The notes beneath the pieces are model-generated. The model saw only the letters and a list, made by a program, of their open reading frames with translations, was not told where the DNA came from and made no database searches. A DNA stretch of 52,104 nt from Thermoleophilia bacterium (GTDB taxonomy: Bacteria; Actinomycetota; Thermoleophilia; Miltoncostaeales; Miltoncostaeaceae): assembly GCA_028285405.1 (NCBI GenBank), contig JANQPH010000040.1:1-52104 (forward strand). The letters are read 5' to 3'. This document shows, in pieces, positions 41,941-49,801 of the stretch (positions are counted from its first letter, which is position 1; each line of letters opens with the position of its first letter). The position numbers were made by a program, and so were the translations under genes.

Positions 41941-42699
41941 GTGCTGGGGGTGACATCAGCGGCGGCTGAGGGCCGACGACGGCCGGGGGTCCGGGCCGGG
42001 CTCGGCTGGCTCGCCACGGCCGCGCGCCGTCATCGGCGGAGCCTGCGTGCGGTGAGCATCGTCGCCCTCGGCACATCGGTCCCGCTCGCCCTCATCGGCG
42101 CCGTGCTCGACCGGGGGCTGGAGCTCGACACCAGCTCGGGCCACGCCGGGTTGCTCGCGCTCCTTGCGACCATCGTGGTGGCCGACATCGCCTTCATCGT
42201 CTTCGGCAGCACGTTCCTCTCGGCGCTGCTGCAGCAGTACCTGCATGCGCTCGGGGACGAGCGCGAGGACCCGAGCTGGCGGTCGGTCGGCCGGGCGATC
42301 GGCGTGGCGTTCGGCCACATCAGCATGCTGCGCCTGATCGTCGCCGACGTGCTGGTCACGGTGATCACGATGATCGGCGTCGTCCTGTTCGTCGTGCCCG
42401 GACTGATCGCCGCGCTGCTCCTGTGGCTGACAGGACCGATCATGTCGATCGAGGGGCTCGGGCCGATCGCCGCGATGCGACGGAGCGTGCGGCTCTCGCT
42501 GCGCGGCCCCATCGGCGTGGCCGTGGCGCTGGTCGTTCCGGTGACGCTGTGGAGCGCGGCGTCGTCGGCGCTCGACCTGGCTCCGTTCGGCAACTGGTGG
42601 GTGCTGTTCCTGAGCGGCCTGCTGTACGCGCCGTTTGCCGCACTGGCGAGGATCGTCGCGGCCCAGGCGCTCCTCGCGCGCGCCCCCGCGCCCGCATGA
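41941..42699 (+). CDS. Unknown multi-TM membrane protein
   Basis: 252 aa. After a basic N-terminus (about 1-35) come about six TMs. The segment SVGRAIGVAFGHISMLRLIVADVL and the VVLFVVPGLIAALLLWLTGPIMSIEG motif (VPGxxxxxxxxxxxPxxxxEG) resemble the glycerophosphodiesterase-membrane-domain/DUF975-like integral membrane families. Function unknown. GTG 41941 or GTG 41950. Followed by a secreted protein gene. Confidence 0.75.
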   Translation: MLGVTSAAAEGRRRPGVRAGLGWLATAARRHRRSLRAVSIVALGTSVPLALIGAVLDRGLELDTSSGHAGLLALLATIVVADIAFIVFGSTFLSALLQQYLHALGDEREDPSWRSVGRAIGVAFGHISMLRLIVADVLVTVITMIGVVLFVVPGLIAALLLWLTGPIMSIEGLGPIAAMRRSVRLSLRGPIGVAVALVVPVTLWSAASSALDLAPFGNWWVLFLSGLLYAPFAALARIVAAQALLARAPAPA

Positions 42700-42717
42700 T
42701 CTCGGCGCCGGCCGGAC

Positions 42718-42723
42718 TATCAT
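42718..42723 (+). promoter_or_regulatory. -10-like TATCAT, leaderless type
   Basis: TATCAT ends 8 nt before ATG 42732 and is the closest match to TATAAT among these boxes. GAGGG also lies between them, so an SD-led start from a longer transcript is equally possible. Confidence 0.45.
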
Positions 42724-42731
42724 CGCGAGGG

Positions 42732-43187
42732 ATGAGACGCTGGCTCCCAATCGCCGCGGTGGCGGCGTCGCTCGGCGGGCTGACCTTCGCGGCCACGGCG
42801 AGCGCGCAGCTCGACCTGTCGCCGCAGGGCACGAGCCTCTTCCAGGTGACCGGCGAGGAGCGCGACGATCTCGAGCGCGCCCTCGTCGCGCGGCAGGGGG
42901 ATCGCTACCGCTTCCAGGTCGACTACGAGGTGCAGGGGGCCGACCAGATCGGCACCTCGCACACGTTCATCTTCGAGAACGCGCTCACCGGCGAGCGCGT
43001 CGACGTCGCGACCAAGTCGTTCCCGCCCGAGCCCCCCGGCGAATACAACGAGGCCACGACCAACGAGATCCCGCGGTCGTGGCAGCCGGGCGTCTACCTC
43101 GTCAGGTGGCAGATCACCGCCCGAAACCCGAGCGAGACCTCGGTCGACATCAGCGGAGTCGAGTCCTTCCTCGTCCTGCCGGGCTGA
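42732..43187 (+). CDS. Small secreted beta-rich protein, unknown
   Basis: 151 aa with a Sec signal peptide (cleavage after ATASA, about residue 25). The mature part reads as an Ig-like beta sandwich: DRYRFQVDYEVQGADQIG, SHTFIFENALTG, WQPGVYLVRWQITARN, SVDISGVESFLVLPG. It resembles extracytoplasmic chaperone-like or CopC-like folds without the metal ligands. It lies 6 nt before a response regulator gene, so it may be co-transcribed with the two-component system and act on its sensor; that is inference. Confidence 0.7.
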   Translation: MRRWLPIAAVAASLGGLTFAATASAQLDLSPQGTSLFQVTGEERDDLERALVARQGDRYRFQVDYEVQGADQIGTSHTFIFENALTGERVDVATKSFPPEPPGEYNEATTNEIPRSWQPGVYLVRWQITARNPSETSVDISGVESFLVLPG

Positions 43188-43193
43188 GCCCCG

Positions 43194-43889
43194 ATGAGCC
43201 TCGGCGAGCGGAGCGGCCACGTCCTCGTCGTCGACGACGAGCGACCGATTCGCCGGCTCCTGCGCATGTACCTGTCGGATGCGGGGTTTGCGGTGACCGA
43301 GGCGGCTGAGGGCGCCGAGGCGCTGGCCCAGGTGCGCCAGGGTGGCATCGACCTGGTGCTCCTCGACCTGATGCTCCCCGACATGGATGGCGTCGAGGTG
43401 TGCCGGCGCTTGCGCGAGACCACCGCGCTCCCGGTGATCATGGTGACCGCGCGCGGCGACGAGGAGCAGCGGGTCGCCGGCCTCGAGGTCGGGGCGGACG
43501 ACTACGTGGCCAAGCCGTTCTCGGCTCCCGAGGTGGTCGCCCGAGTACGGGCGGTGCTGCGGCGCGTACGGGGACCGCGCGAGACGCCGGACGAGCTTCG
43601 TGCGGGACCGGTCACCCTCCACGTCGCGGCCCGGCGCGTCGAGCGCGAGGGTGCGGAGGTCTCGCTGACACGACTCGAGTTCGACCTGCTCGCCGAGCTC
43701 GCCGGCCGTCCGGGGGTCGTGTTCACGCGCGAGCGCCTGCTCGAGGACGTGTGGGGCTACCAGTCGAGCGTCGGCGCGAAGACCGTCGACGTCCATGTCG
43801 CCAACCTTCGGAGAAAGCTGGGCGAGGACATCGGGATCACCGCGGTCCGGGGCGTGGGGTACCGGCTCGAGCCGGCCGCCGGCGCATGA
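43194..43889 (+). CDS. OmpR/PhoB-family response regulator
   Basis: 231 aa. Receiver domain (about 5-120): acidic pair in VVDDERPIRR, phosphoacceptor Asp in LVLLDLMLPDMDG, Thr in MVTARGDEEQ, Lys in YVAKPFS. C-terminal winged-helix DNA-binding domain (about 135-230) with TRLEFDLLAELAGRPG and TVDVHVANLRRKLGE. Its stop overlaps the histidine kinase start (ATGA), so they form a two-component pair. Confidence 0.96.
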   Translation: MSLGERSGHVLVVDDERPIRRLLRMYLSDAGFAVTEAAEGAEALAQVRQGGIDLVLLDLMLPDMDGVEVCRRLRETTALPVIMVTARGDEEQRVAGLEVGADDYVAKPFSAPEVVARVRAVLRRVRGPRETPDELRAGPVTLHVAARRVEREGAEVSLTRLEFDLLAELAGRPGVVFTRERLLEDVWGYQSSVGAKTVDVHVANLRRKLGEDIGITAVRGVGYRLEPAAGA

Positions 43890-45262
43890 GCGCGCCCGGC
43901 GCGTTCGGTCACCGGCTTCGCGAGGCCGGTGACCGCCTGCGTCCGTCGAGCCTGCGGGGGAGGGTGGTGCTCGGCGTCGCCATCACGCTCGTCGTGGTGG
44001 TGATCGTGCAGGTCGTCGCGCTCGTCCTGGTCGAGCGACGTGTGGAGGGTGAGCTCGAGCGCGCGCTCGCGGATCGCGCGGCGGCGATCGCGCTCGAGGC
44101 GAGCCGAGTTCCGCCCGCCGAGGCGGCGAGCGTTGCGCGCCAGGCCGATCGCACGCTCGGCGACACCCGGATGGTCATGAAGGTCGACGACACCGTCGTC
44201 TTCTGGAACGCGCCGGTCGCGCCGCTCGAGGCGCGAGCCGTTGCCACCGAGGGCGCCGTGGAGGTGTTGCTCGAGCGCCCCGACCCGTCCGCGGGACTGG
44301 CCGGCTGGGCGATCGTCGCGCTCGTCGGCGGCGGGGTCGTCTTCGCCGCCGGGGTGGCGTGGCTGATCATGTCCGGGGCCAGCCGGCGCCTGCGTCGCGA
44401 CGTCGACGCCCTCGCCGCACGCGTCGAGGCGGTGGCCGACGGAGACTTCTCGCAGGCCGATCCCGAGACCGCGGACGAGCTCGGTCGGCTCGCGCTCGCC
44501 GTCAACGACGCGGCGGATCAGCTCGCCCGCGCGGACGCGCGCCAGCGGGAGTTCCTCGCGGACGCTGCGCACGAGCTGCGGACTCCCGTCACGGCGATCG
44601 AGGGGTTCGCGAACGCCCTCGAGGACGGGACGGCGAGCACCCCCGAGGATCGCGAGGAGGCGGCCGCCTACATCCGCTCGGAGGCGGAGCGACTCCGGGT
44701 CCTCGTCGAGCGGCTCCAGGAGCTCACCGTGCTCGACCTCGACCCGCCGGTGGACCTGGTGGCGACGGATCTCGGCGAGATCGCGCGCGAGGAGGTGGCC
44801 CGGCTCGAGCCCGACGCGCTCTCGCGCGGGGTGACCCTCGTCGGCCCCGGCGCGTCGGCGCCGGCGGTGACCGACCCCGAGCACGTGCGGGTCATTCTGG
44901 ACAACCTCATCTCGAACGCGCTCAAGGCGACCGCGCGAGGTGGCCGGATCGAGGTCGGCGTCAGCGCCGGCGACGGCCGGGAGGGCTGGGAGCTCTCGGT
45001 GGCAGACGACGGGCGCGGGATCCCGCCCGAGCATCTCCCGCACCTCTTCGAGCGCCTGTACCGGGCCGAGCGCGGGCGCGATCGGTCGCTCGGCGGCTCG
45101 GGGCTCGGCCTTGCGATCGTCCGCCGCCGCGCCCGCCTCCTGGGCGGACGGGTGAGCGTGAGCAGCACGGTCGGCCAGGGATCGACGTTCAGCGTCTGGC
45201 TCCCGAGCGCGACCGGCCTGGCTCCGTCACCGCCCGAGCCCGAACGAGCGCCCGCCCGCTAG
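43886..45262 (+). CDS. Membrane sensor histidine kinase
   Basis: 458 aa. TM about 28-50, extracytoplasmic sensor about 51-130, second TM about 135-158, HAMP, then H-box FLADAAHELRTPVTAIEG, N-box DNLISNALKAT, G1 VADDGRGIPPEH, F-box HLFERLYRAERG and G2 GGSGLGLAIV. All catalytic boxes are intact. The short sensor domain suggests envelope or membrane stress rather than a large ligand. Convergent with the VanW gene, sharing CTAG at the stops. Confidence 0.96.
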   Translation: MSAPGAFGHRLREAGDRLRPSSLRGRVVLGVAITLVVVVIVQVVALVLVERRVEGELERALADRAAAIALEASRVPPAEAASVARQADRTLGDTRMVMKVDDTVVFWNAPVAPLEARAVATEGAVEVLLERPDPSAGLAGWAIVALVGGGVVFAAGVAWLIMSGASRRLRRDVDALAARVEAVADGDFSQADPETADELGRLALAVNDAADQLARADARQREFLADAAHELRTPVTAIEGFANALEDGTASTPEDREEAAAYIRSEAERLRVLVERLQELTVLDLDPPVDLVATDLGEIAREEVARLEPDALSRGVTLVGPGASAPAVTDPEHVRVILDNLISNALKATARGGRIEVGVSAGDGREGWELSVADDGRGIPPEHLPHLFERLYRAERGRDRSLGGSGLGLAIVRRRARLLGGRVSVSSTVGQGSTFSVWLPSATGLAPSPPEPERAPAR

Positions 45263-46890
45263 CTCTCGGCGGGCGGCGGAGGGTCGTACGCCCAGGTGTA
45301 GGAGTCCTCGCGCTTGACCGAGTCACCCTCGAAGACGGTGCGCGAGTAGCGGGCCCCCGGAGCGCCGTCGTTGCCCGGGATCTCGACCGTCTCGCTCTCG
45401 ACGCTACGCCCCAGCGGGCTCGAGTAGAAGCTGATCGTGATCGAGGTGTCCGTCGTGGTGGCCGAGATCAGCACCGCTGCCGGCCAGTCGTTGACGAAGA
45501 CCAGCTCGGGTCCGCCCCACGAGACCGTCGCCTCGCGTCCGAGCGGGTACCGCGCGATGTAGAAGGTGTGCGGCATGTGGGTCTCGATCTGGAGGCCCGC
45601 GAACCACGCGGCGTTGAAGATCGTGGTCGCGACCTGGCTGACGCCGCCACCGACCGCGTCCTCCAGCATGTTGTTCTCGCTGATCTGCGGCGCGGCGACG
45701 AAGCCGCGGTCCTCGGTTCGCTCGCCCAGTGCCTCGTTCAGCGAGAACCGACCCCCCGCGGGGATGATCTGCCCGTCCAGGACGGAGGCGGCCAGCTTGA
45801 TGTTCGTCACCCGGGGCGGGCAGCAGGCGAAGTTGGTCGTGAACGTCGAGACCTGCCGGCGGATCCCCATCGCCTCGGCGTCGGCGGTCGTGCGATCCGG
45901 CTCCACGACCTGGAATCGGGCTGGGACCCGACCCGACGGGGGGTTGCGCAGGATCGCCTCGCCGATCGGCGCGGTCCGGAGCTCGCGCCCGTTCTTGGAT
46001 GGCACCACCTGGACCGTCTCGCCGGTGATGCGAAACCCGGCCGACCGCGGCTCGCTCAGCAGGCTCGAGAACGTGGGCGCGAGCTCCGACGAGAGGGCCT
46101 GGTCGTTCACGGCGATCTGGATGGTGTCCCCCGAGCGCGGGAACTCGAGCGTGCTCCGGAGGTCCGCCGCGGTGAGGCGCGCGTTTCGGCCGGCCCCGCT
46201 GACCGTCACCCCTCCACGGACCAGCTCTCGGGCCTGCGCGGCTACCCGCTTGGCCTCCTCCACCGAGACCGGTGGTGGCACCTCGGCGACCGGGAGCTGG
46301 ATCCGCGGCGCGAGCCGTGCGAGCCGCCGCTCGAGCACCTGGGTCCTGACCCGCTGCCCCGGCTGTCCCGGGACCGCCCTGATGTTCTGGCCGGCCACGA
46401 CCCGGGCCGGGCGGGGCGGCTGGTTGACCCGGCTGCTGATCTCGCGGGTGAGCGACTTCACGGCGCCGGGTCCGAGGTCGTACCGCAGCGGGACCTCGCG
46501 TGTCTCCCCGAATCCGAGCTCGGTCCGCACGCGACCCCACCAGCCGCGCTGGGCCATGGCCTGCTCGATCGCCGGGTCGAGCGCCGGGGATGGCGCGAGC
46601 ACGGCGGTGGGAACGGTCACCGGCTGCCCGTCGAGCGCCGGCCCCGCGATCGTGATCTCCTTGGTCTCCGGCTCGGCGACGAGCGCGACCGCGCGCCTGG
46701 CCTCGTCCGGCGTCATCCCGCCCACCTCGACGCCCGCGATGGCGACGTTGGGGGGAATGCGGTCGTCGCCGGTGTCGGCCACGCGCCAGGTGAGCACCGC
46801 GAGCGCGATCAGCACCAGCACGCCGGCGATGCCGGAGAGCGTGACGGCGGCAGGGTGCTCGCGCCAGATCTTTGCCGCCGTTCGGCGCAT
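45259..46890 (-). CDS. VanW family protein
   Basis: 543 aa. N-terminal cytoplasmic stub and one TM (about 17-37, LSGIAGVLVLIALAVLTWRV) anchor a large outside part. Tandem YoaR/PG4-like repeats come first (GGMTPDEARRAV; then RGGVTVSGAGRNARL), then the VanW domain (about 345-500): FACCPPRVTNIKLAASVLDG, AGGRFSLNEALGERTEDRGF, DAVGGGVSQVATTIFNAAW. The PGGxFSLNxxLG and GGGxSQVSTTLYNA motifs are diagnostic. A cell-wall role is expected; it is not evidence of vancomycin resistance. ATG 46890 is preceded by a -10-like TACAAC 7 nt away. Confidence 0.9.
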   Translation of the reverse strand: MRRTAAKIWREHPAAVTLSGIAGVLVLIALAVLTWRVADTGDDRIPPNVAIAGVEVGGMTPDEARRAVALVAEPETKEITIAGPALDGQPVTVPTAVLAPSPALDPAIEQAMAQRGWWGRVRTELGFGETREVPLRYDLGPGAVKSLTREISSRVNQPPRPARVVAGQNIRAVPGQPGQRVRTQVLERRLARLAPRIQLPVAEVPPPVSVEEAKRVAAQARELVRGGVTVSGAGRNARLTAADLRSTLEFPRSGDTIQIAVNDQALSSELAPTFSSLLSEPRSAGFRITGETVQVVPSKNGRELRTAPIGEAILRNPPSGRVPARFQVVEPDRTTADAEAMGIRRQVSTFTTNFACCPPRVTNIKLAASVLDGQIIPAGGRFSLNEALGERTEDRGFVAAPQISENNMLEDAVGGGVSQVATTIFNAAWFAGLQIETHMPHTFYIARYPLGREATVSWGGPELVFVNDWPAAVLISATTTDTSITISFYSSPLGRSVESETVEIPGNDGAPGARYSRTVFEGDSVKREDSYTWAYDPPPPAES

Positions 46891-46978
46891 CACCGGCGTT
46901 GTACCCGGGATCGGCCGCCTCCGGATCCAACCCGGTGCGGTCGCGACCTCGGCTGGGGCCTCGGGCTCGCCGTGTCGC

Positions 46979-47671
46979 TCAGCTGGTCAGGACCAGCATT
47001 CGGTTCGCGCCGCGCTGGAACTCGTACGACACGACGCGGATCTCAGTGGCGATCCCGCGATCCTGCAGCCGCGCTCTCAGCTGGTCCATCTCGGGATAGG
47101 GGTGCGCTCCGTAGTCGACGAGCGGGTACGCCCGGACCTCGCTCGCGACGCGGGCGAGCTCGCCGAGCGCGGCGAGGTGGAACTCGAAGTCGAGCCGGTC
47201 CGCGTAGGTGAAGAGCAGGTGGGAGCTGAGGGCCAGCCGGAACCAGCCGTCCTCGAACGGCAGCTCGGGGAGCTCGGCGGCGACGTAGTGCTCGGGGTGC
47301 GCCACGATGTCCTGCGCGAAGAGCTGCGCGCCGCCGCGCCGGTGCTCGAGGTGGTGCCCCTGCGAGCGGAAGAACGTCCAGACGTACCGCTCCAGGTTCT
47401 CGCCGATGAAGTCGCTCGATCGGTGGGTGTCGAGGAGCGTCCGGTCGGCCAGCTCCGCCGGTGTCGCGGCGTAGAGCGGATCGACCGACAGGACGTCCGC
47501 GCCGAGCGCCCTGGCCTCGGCCGCAAACGACGCCCCGCCCCCCGGGCAGTCGAGGACCGGTCCGGCCAGCAGGTCGTCGTCGGTCAGCTCGAACATCGCC
47601 CGGTACTCCGACAGTGGCCGGGCGCTCATCATCGTCTGCCCCAGGTGCGGCCGGCCGGCGGGGACGCTCAT
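46979..47671 (-). CDS. Class I SAM-dependent methyltransferase-like protein
   Basis: 230 aa. VLDCPGGGASFAAEARALGADVLSVDP (about 40-66) is a Rossmann SAM-binding motif I with the acidic end of strand two. LPELPFEDGWFRLALSSHLLF (motif IV region) and the closing YPLVDYGAHPYPEMDQL complete it. Substrate unknown. ATG 47671 overlaps the stop of the small membrane protein gene (ATGA), so the two are coupled. Confidence 0.8.
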   Translation of the reverse strand: MSVPAGRPHLGQTMMSARPLSEYRAMFELTDDDLLAGPVLDCPGGGASFAAEARALGADVLSVDPLYAATPAELADRTLLDTHRSSDFIGENLERYVWTFFRSQGHHLEHRRGGAQLFAQDIVAHPEHYVAAELPELPFEDGWFRLALSSHLLFTYADRLDFEFHLAALGELARVASEVRAYPLVDYGAHPYPEMDQLRARLQDRGIATEIRVVSYEFQRGANRMLVLTS

Positions 47672-47871
47672 TGGCCCTCGACCCGTTCTCGGTCCGCCTT
47701 CATCCGTCGCCGGATCGCCATGTGGGTGCCGACGAGCAGCAGCAGCCCGACGGCGATGTAGGTGATGCCGAACAGGTAGCGGTTGTCGTCCAGGAAGACG
47801 ATGAACAGGATCCCGCCGATCAGGAAGATCAGCCCGATCACGTACGAGAAGATGAGGTTGGTGACCCTCAT
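47668..47871 (-). CDS. Small 2-TM membrane protein
   Basis: 67 aa. TMs about 6-27 (IFSYVIGLIFLIGGILFIVF) and 33-53 (LFGITYIAVGLLLLVGTHMA), then a basic tail RRRMKADRERVEGQ. No family recognised. Overlaps the methyltransferase gene by 4 bp and lies 21 nt after the NifU-N gene stop. Confidence 0.75.
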   Translation of the reverse strand: MRVTNLIFSYVIGLIFLIGGILFIVFLDDNRYLFGITYIAVGLLLLVGTHMAIRRRMKADRERVEGQ

Positions 47872-47892
47872 GGCGAGCCGGTGGGCGTGCGG

Positions 47893-48162
47893 TCAGCCGT
47901 CGAAGTGCGTGGTGATGGTGTCGATCACCTTCGGGACGAGGTCGTCCCAGCTCGCATCGGCCGCTTTGGTGACGCTCACGAAGTCGGCGGTGAGGAAGAC
48001 GTTCGTGATGCCGCCGAGCGCGAAGATCTTGGCGCCGAGCGGGCTGTCCTCCGGGTTGGAGCCCTCCCGAAACGTCTGACCCCTGCCCTCGGTCGCGGGC
48101 CGGTCGAGCGTGAACTTGAGCGCCTCCGGGTTGGGGGTGGGCTCGGGGAAGACCTCTGTCAC
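47893..48162 (-). CDS. NifU N-terminal-domain (Nfu scaffold-like) protein
   Basis: 89 aa. The family opening FPEPTPNPEALKFTLDRP is clear, with SPLGAKIFALGGITNVFLTADFVSVTK following. The C-terminal CxxC iron-sulfur domain of full Nfu proteins is absent, as in stand-alone members. Assigned to Fe-S assembly by family only. GTG 48162 has GGGAG 6 nt upstream. Confidence 0.85.
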   Translation of the reverse strand: MTEVFPEPTPNPEALKFTLDRPATEGRGQTFREGSNPEDSPLGAKIFALGGITNVFLTADFVSVTKAADASWDDLVPKVIDTITTHFDG

Positions 48163-48247
48163 GCCTGCTCCCTCTGTCCTGGGGTGGTCGACCCGTCCAG
48201 GGTCACAGAACAAGCGTGCCATGGCGACCGAGCGCGGGGCCCGCGGG

Positions 48248-48253
48248 TACCAT
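48248..48253 (+). promoter_or_regulatory. -10-like TACCAT for pyrE, leaderless type
   Basis: TACCAT ends 8 nt before the pyrE ATG at 48262, with no SD between them. Confidence 0.45.
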
Positions 48254-48261
48254 CCGCCCGC

Positions 48262-48822
48262 ATGAGCGACGACGACCGCATGCGCCTGCTGGCGCTCCTG
48301 CGCGAGCGTGCCCTCAGCCGCGAGTCCGTGAAGCTCGCCTCGGGGCGCCGCTCGAGCTACTACATCGATGCCCGCCAGGTGCTCCTCGACCCCGAGGGCG
48401 CCGAGCTCGCCGGCCGGTTGGGCCATGCCGAGCTGTCCGCCCATTCACTGGCCGCGGTCGGTGGCCTGACGCTCGGAGCCGACCCACTGGTGTGTGCGGT
48501 GAGCTCGGCGGCGTGGCGCGCCGGCCAGCACTGGTCGGGGTTCCTCATCCGCAAGGAGGCAAAGAAGCACGGCTTCCAGCAGTGGCTCGAGGGGCCGTTC
48601 ATCGAGGAGGGGGCACCGGTTGCCGTCGTCGACGACGTGCTCACGTCCGGCGGCTCGCTGCGCCTCTCGCTCGAGCGCGCGAGGCAAGCCGGCGGCGACG
48701 TGAAGGCGGCCCTCGTGGTCGTCGACCGTCAGGAGGACGGTGGGCGCGACGCCGTCGAGGCGGACCTCGACGGGGCGCCGCTCTACTCGTTGTTCACGGG
48801 CGCGGAGCTGCTCGACGGCTGA
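48262..48822 (+). CDS. pyrE: Orotate phosphoribosyltransferase
   Basis: 186 aa, typical for short PyrE. Transfers phosphoribose from PRPP to orotate in UMP synthesis. The opening LLRERALSRESVKLASGRRSSYYID, RKEAKKHG loop, and the PRPP motif VAVVDDVLTSGGS are intact. ATG 48262 is chosen because family similarity starts there. Followed by rsgA after 19 nt. Confidence 0.93.
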   Translation: MSDDDRMRLLALLRERALSRESVKLASGRRSSYYIDARQVLLDPEGAELAGRLGHAELSAHSLAAVGGLTLGADPLVCAVSSAAWRAGQHWSGFLIRKEAKKHGFQQWLEGPFIEEGAPVAVVDDVLTSGGSLRLSLERARQAGGDVKAALVVVDRQEDGGRDAVEADLDGAPLYSLFTGAELLDG

Positions 48823-48841
48823 CACGGAGCACTCCGCCACG

Positions 48842-49714
48842 GTGATCCGGGTGGCGGGGCCAAGCGCGACGGTCCGCGACGAGCTGGGCGAGCACGAGGC
48901 GCGGCTGCCGGCCGGCCGGGGGCGGGAGCGGCTCGTCGCGGGCGACCGGGTGATCGTGCGCGCGCGTGGGGACGAGCTCCTCGTGGAGGGGCTGGAGCCA
49001 CGGACCACGGTGCTCGAGCGGGCCGACGGGCACTCCCGTCGATCCCGACCGCTGGTGGCGAACGCCGATCTCGCGATCGTGATGACCTCGGTCGTGGACC
49101 CGCCGCTGCGTCCGGACATCGTCGACCGATACCTGGTTGCGGCGGCCGTCGGGGGCCTCGAGGCGGCGATCGCGATCACCAAGGTCGACCTCGAGCACGA
49201 TCGGGCCGTCTTCGACGAGGTCTGTGCGACCTATCGGCGCATCGGCCACAGCGTGATCGCGGGGGATGCCCGGTCCCGGGAGTTCGTCGAGGCGACTCGT
49301 GAGCTGATCGGCGGCCGGGTCGCGGCGCTCGTGGGTCCGTCCGGTGTCGGCAAGTCCACGCTGGCGGCGGCACTGACCGGGGTGGAGCGCGCGGTCGGGG
49401 AGGTCAGCCAGAAGGCCGGGACCGGGCGCCACACCACGACCGATCCGCGCCTGCTCCCCCTCCCCGACGGGGGAGCGATCGTCGACACCGCGGGGGTTCG
49501 GACGTTCCACCTGCCGGCGCTCGACGTGCGGAGTGTCGAGGCGGGCTTCCCCGACGTCGCGGCCGCGGCGGAGCGGTGTCGGTTTCGTGGCTGCAACCAC
49601 GTCGGCGAGGACGGCTGCGCGGTTCCGGGCGCGGTCTCGCCGGACCGTCTGGAGTCGTATCGACGCATACTCGAAGAGGTCGGAGCCTTGACCCGCCGCG
49701 CTCCCCACGCGTAA
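48842..49714 (+). CDS. rsgA: Ribosome small-subunit-dependent GTPase RsgA (YjeQ)
   Basis: 290-aa circularly permuted GTPase that assists 30S maturation. N-terminal OB-fold (about 1-65), then G motifs in permuted order: TKVDLEHD (G4) before GPSGVGKST (G1), then GTGRHTTTD (G2) and DTAGVR (G3). The C-terminal zinc site is CRFRGCNHVGEDGC. GTG 48842 gives a full OB fold; the nearest GGAG is about 15 nt upstream, so it may be translated by coupling with pyrE. Confidence 0.92.
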   Translation: MIRVAGPSATVRDELGEHEARLPAGRGRERLVAGDRVIVRARGDELLVEGLEPRTTVLERADGHSRRSRPLVANADLAIVMTSVVDPPLRPDIVDRYLVAAAVGGLEAAIAITKVDLEHDRAVFDEVCATYRRIGHSVIAGDARSREFVEATRELIGGRVAALVGPSGVGKSTLAAALTGVERAVGEVSQKAGTGRHTTTDPRLLPLPDGGAIVDTAGVRTFHLPALDVRSVEAGFPDVAAAAERCRFRGCNHVGEDGCAVPGAVSPDRLESYRRILEEVGALTRRAPHA

Positions 49715-49717
49715 CTT
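49688..49717 (+). promoter_or_regulatory. Sigma-70-type promoter of the TGWE-repeat gene
   Basis: TTGACC (49688-49693), 18-nt spacer, TAACTT (49712-49717). This is one of the strongest promoters in the window and lies inside the end of rsgA. Transcription would start near 49724, giving a 78-nt leader that ends in AAGGGAG before ATG 49802. Confidence 0.6.
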
Positions 49718-49729
49718 CGTGTCGACACG
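49718..49729. promoter_or_regulatory. 12-bp perfect palindrome at the start of transcription
   Basis: CGTGTCGACACG is directly downstream of the -10 and spans the expected +1. This is a classic position for a repressor operator. A partial echo (TGACACGAC) lies about 18 nt downstream. Confidence 0.4.
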
Positions 49730-49801
49730 CACGAACCTGCGCGTCTGACACGACAAAATTCCGGTGGTCGAGGGTCGAACCGGTCTCTTGAAGGGAGCCG
49801 A

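Noticed and set aside
45259-46890. VanW gene as a vancomycin resistance determinant
   Set aside because: VanW-domain proteins are widespread wall-associated proteins; no vanHAX genes are present.
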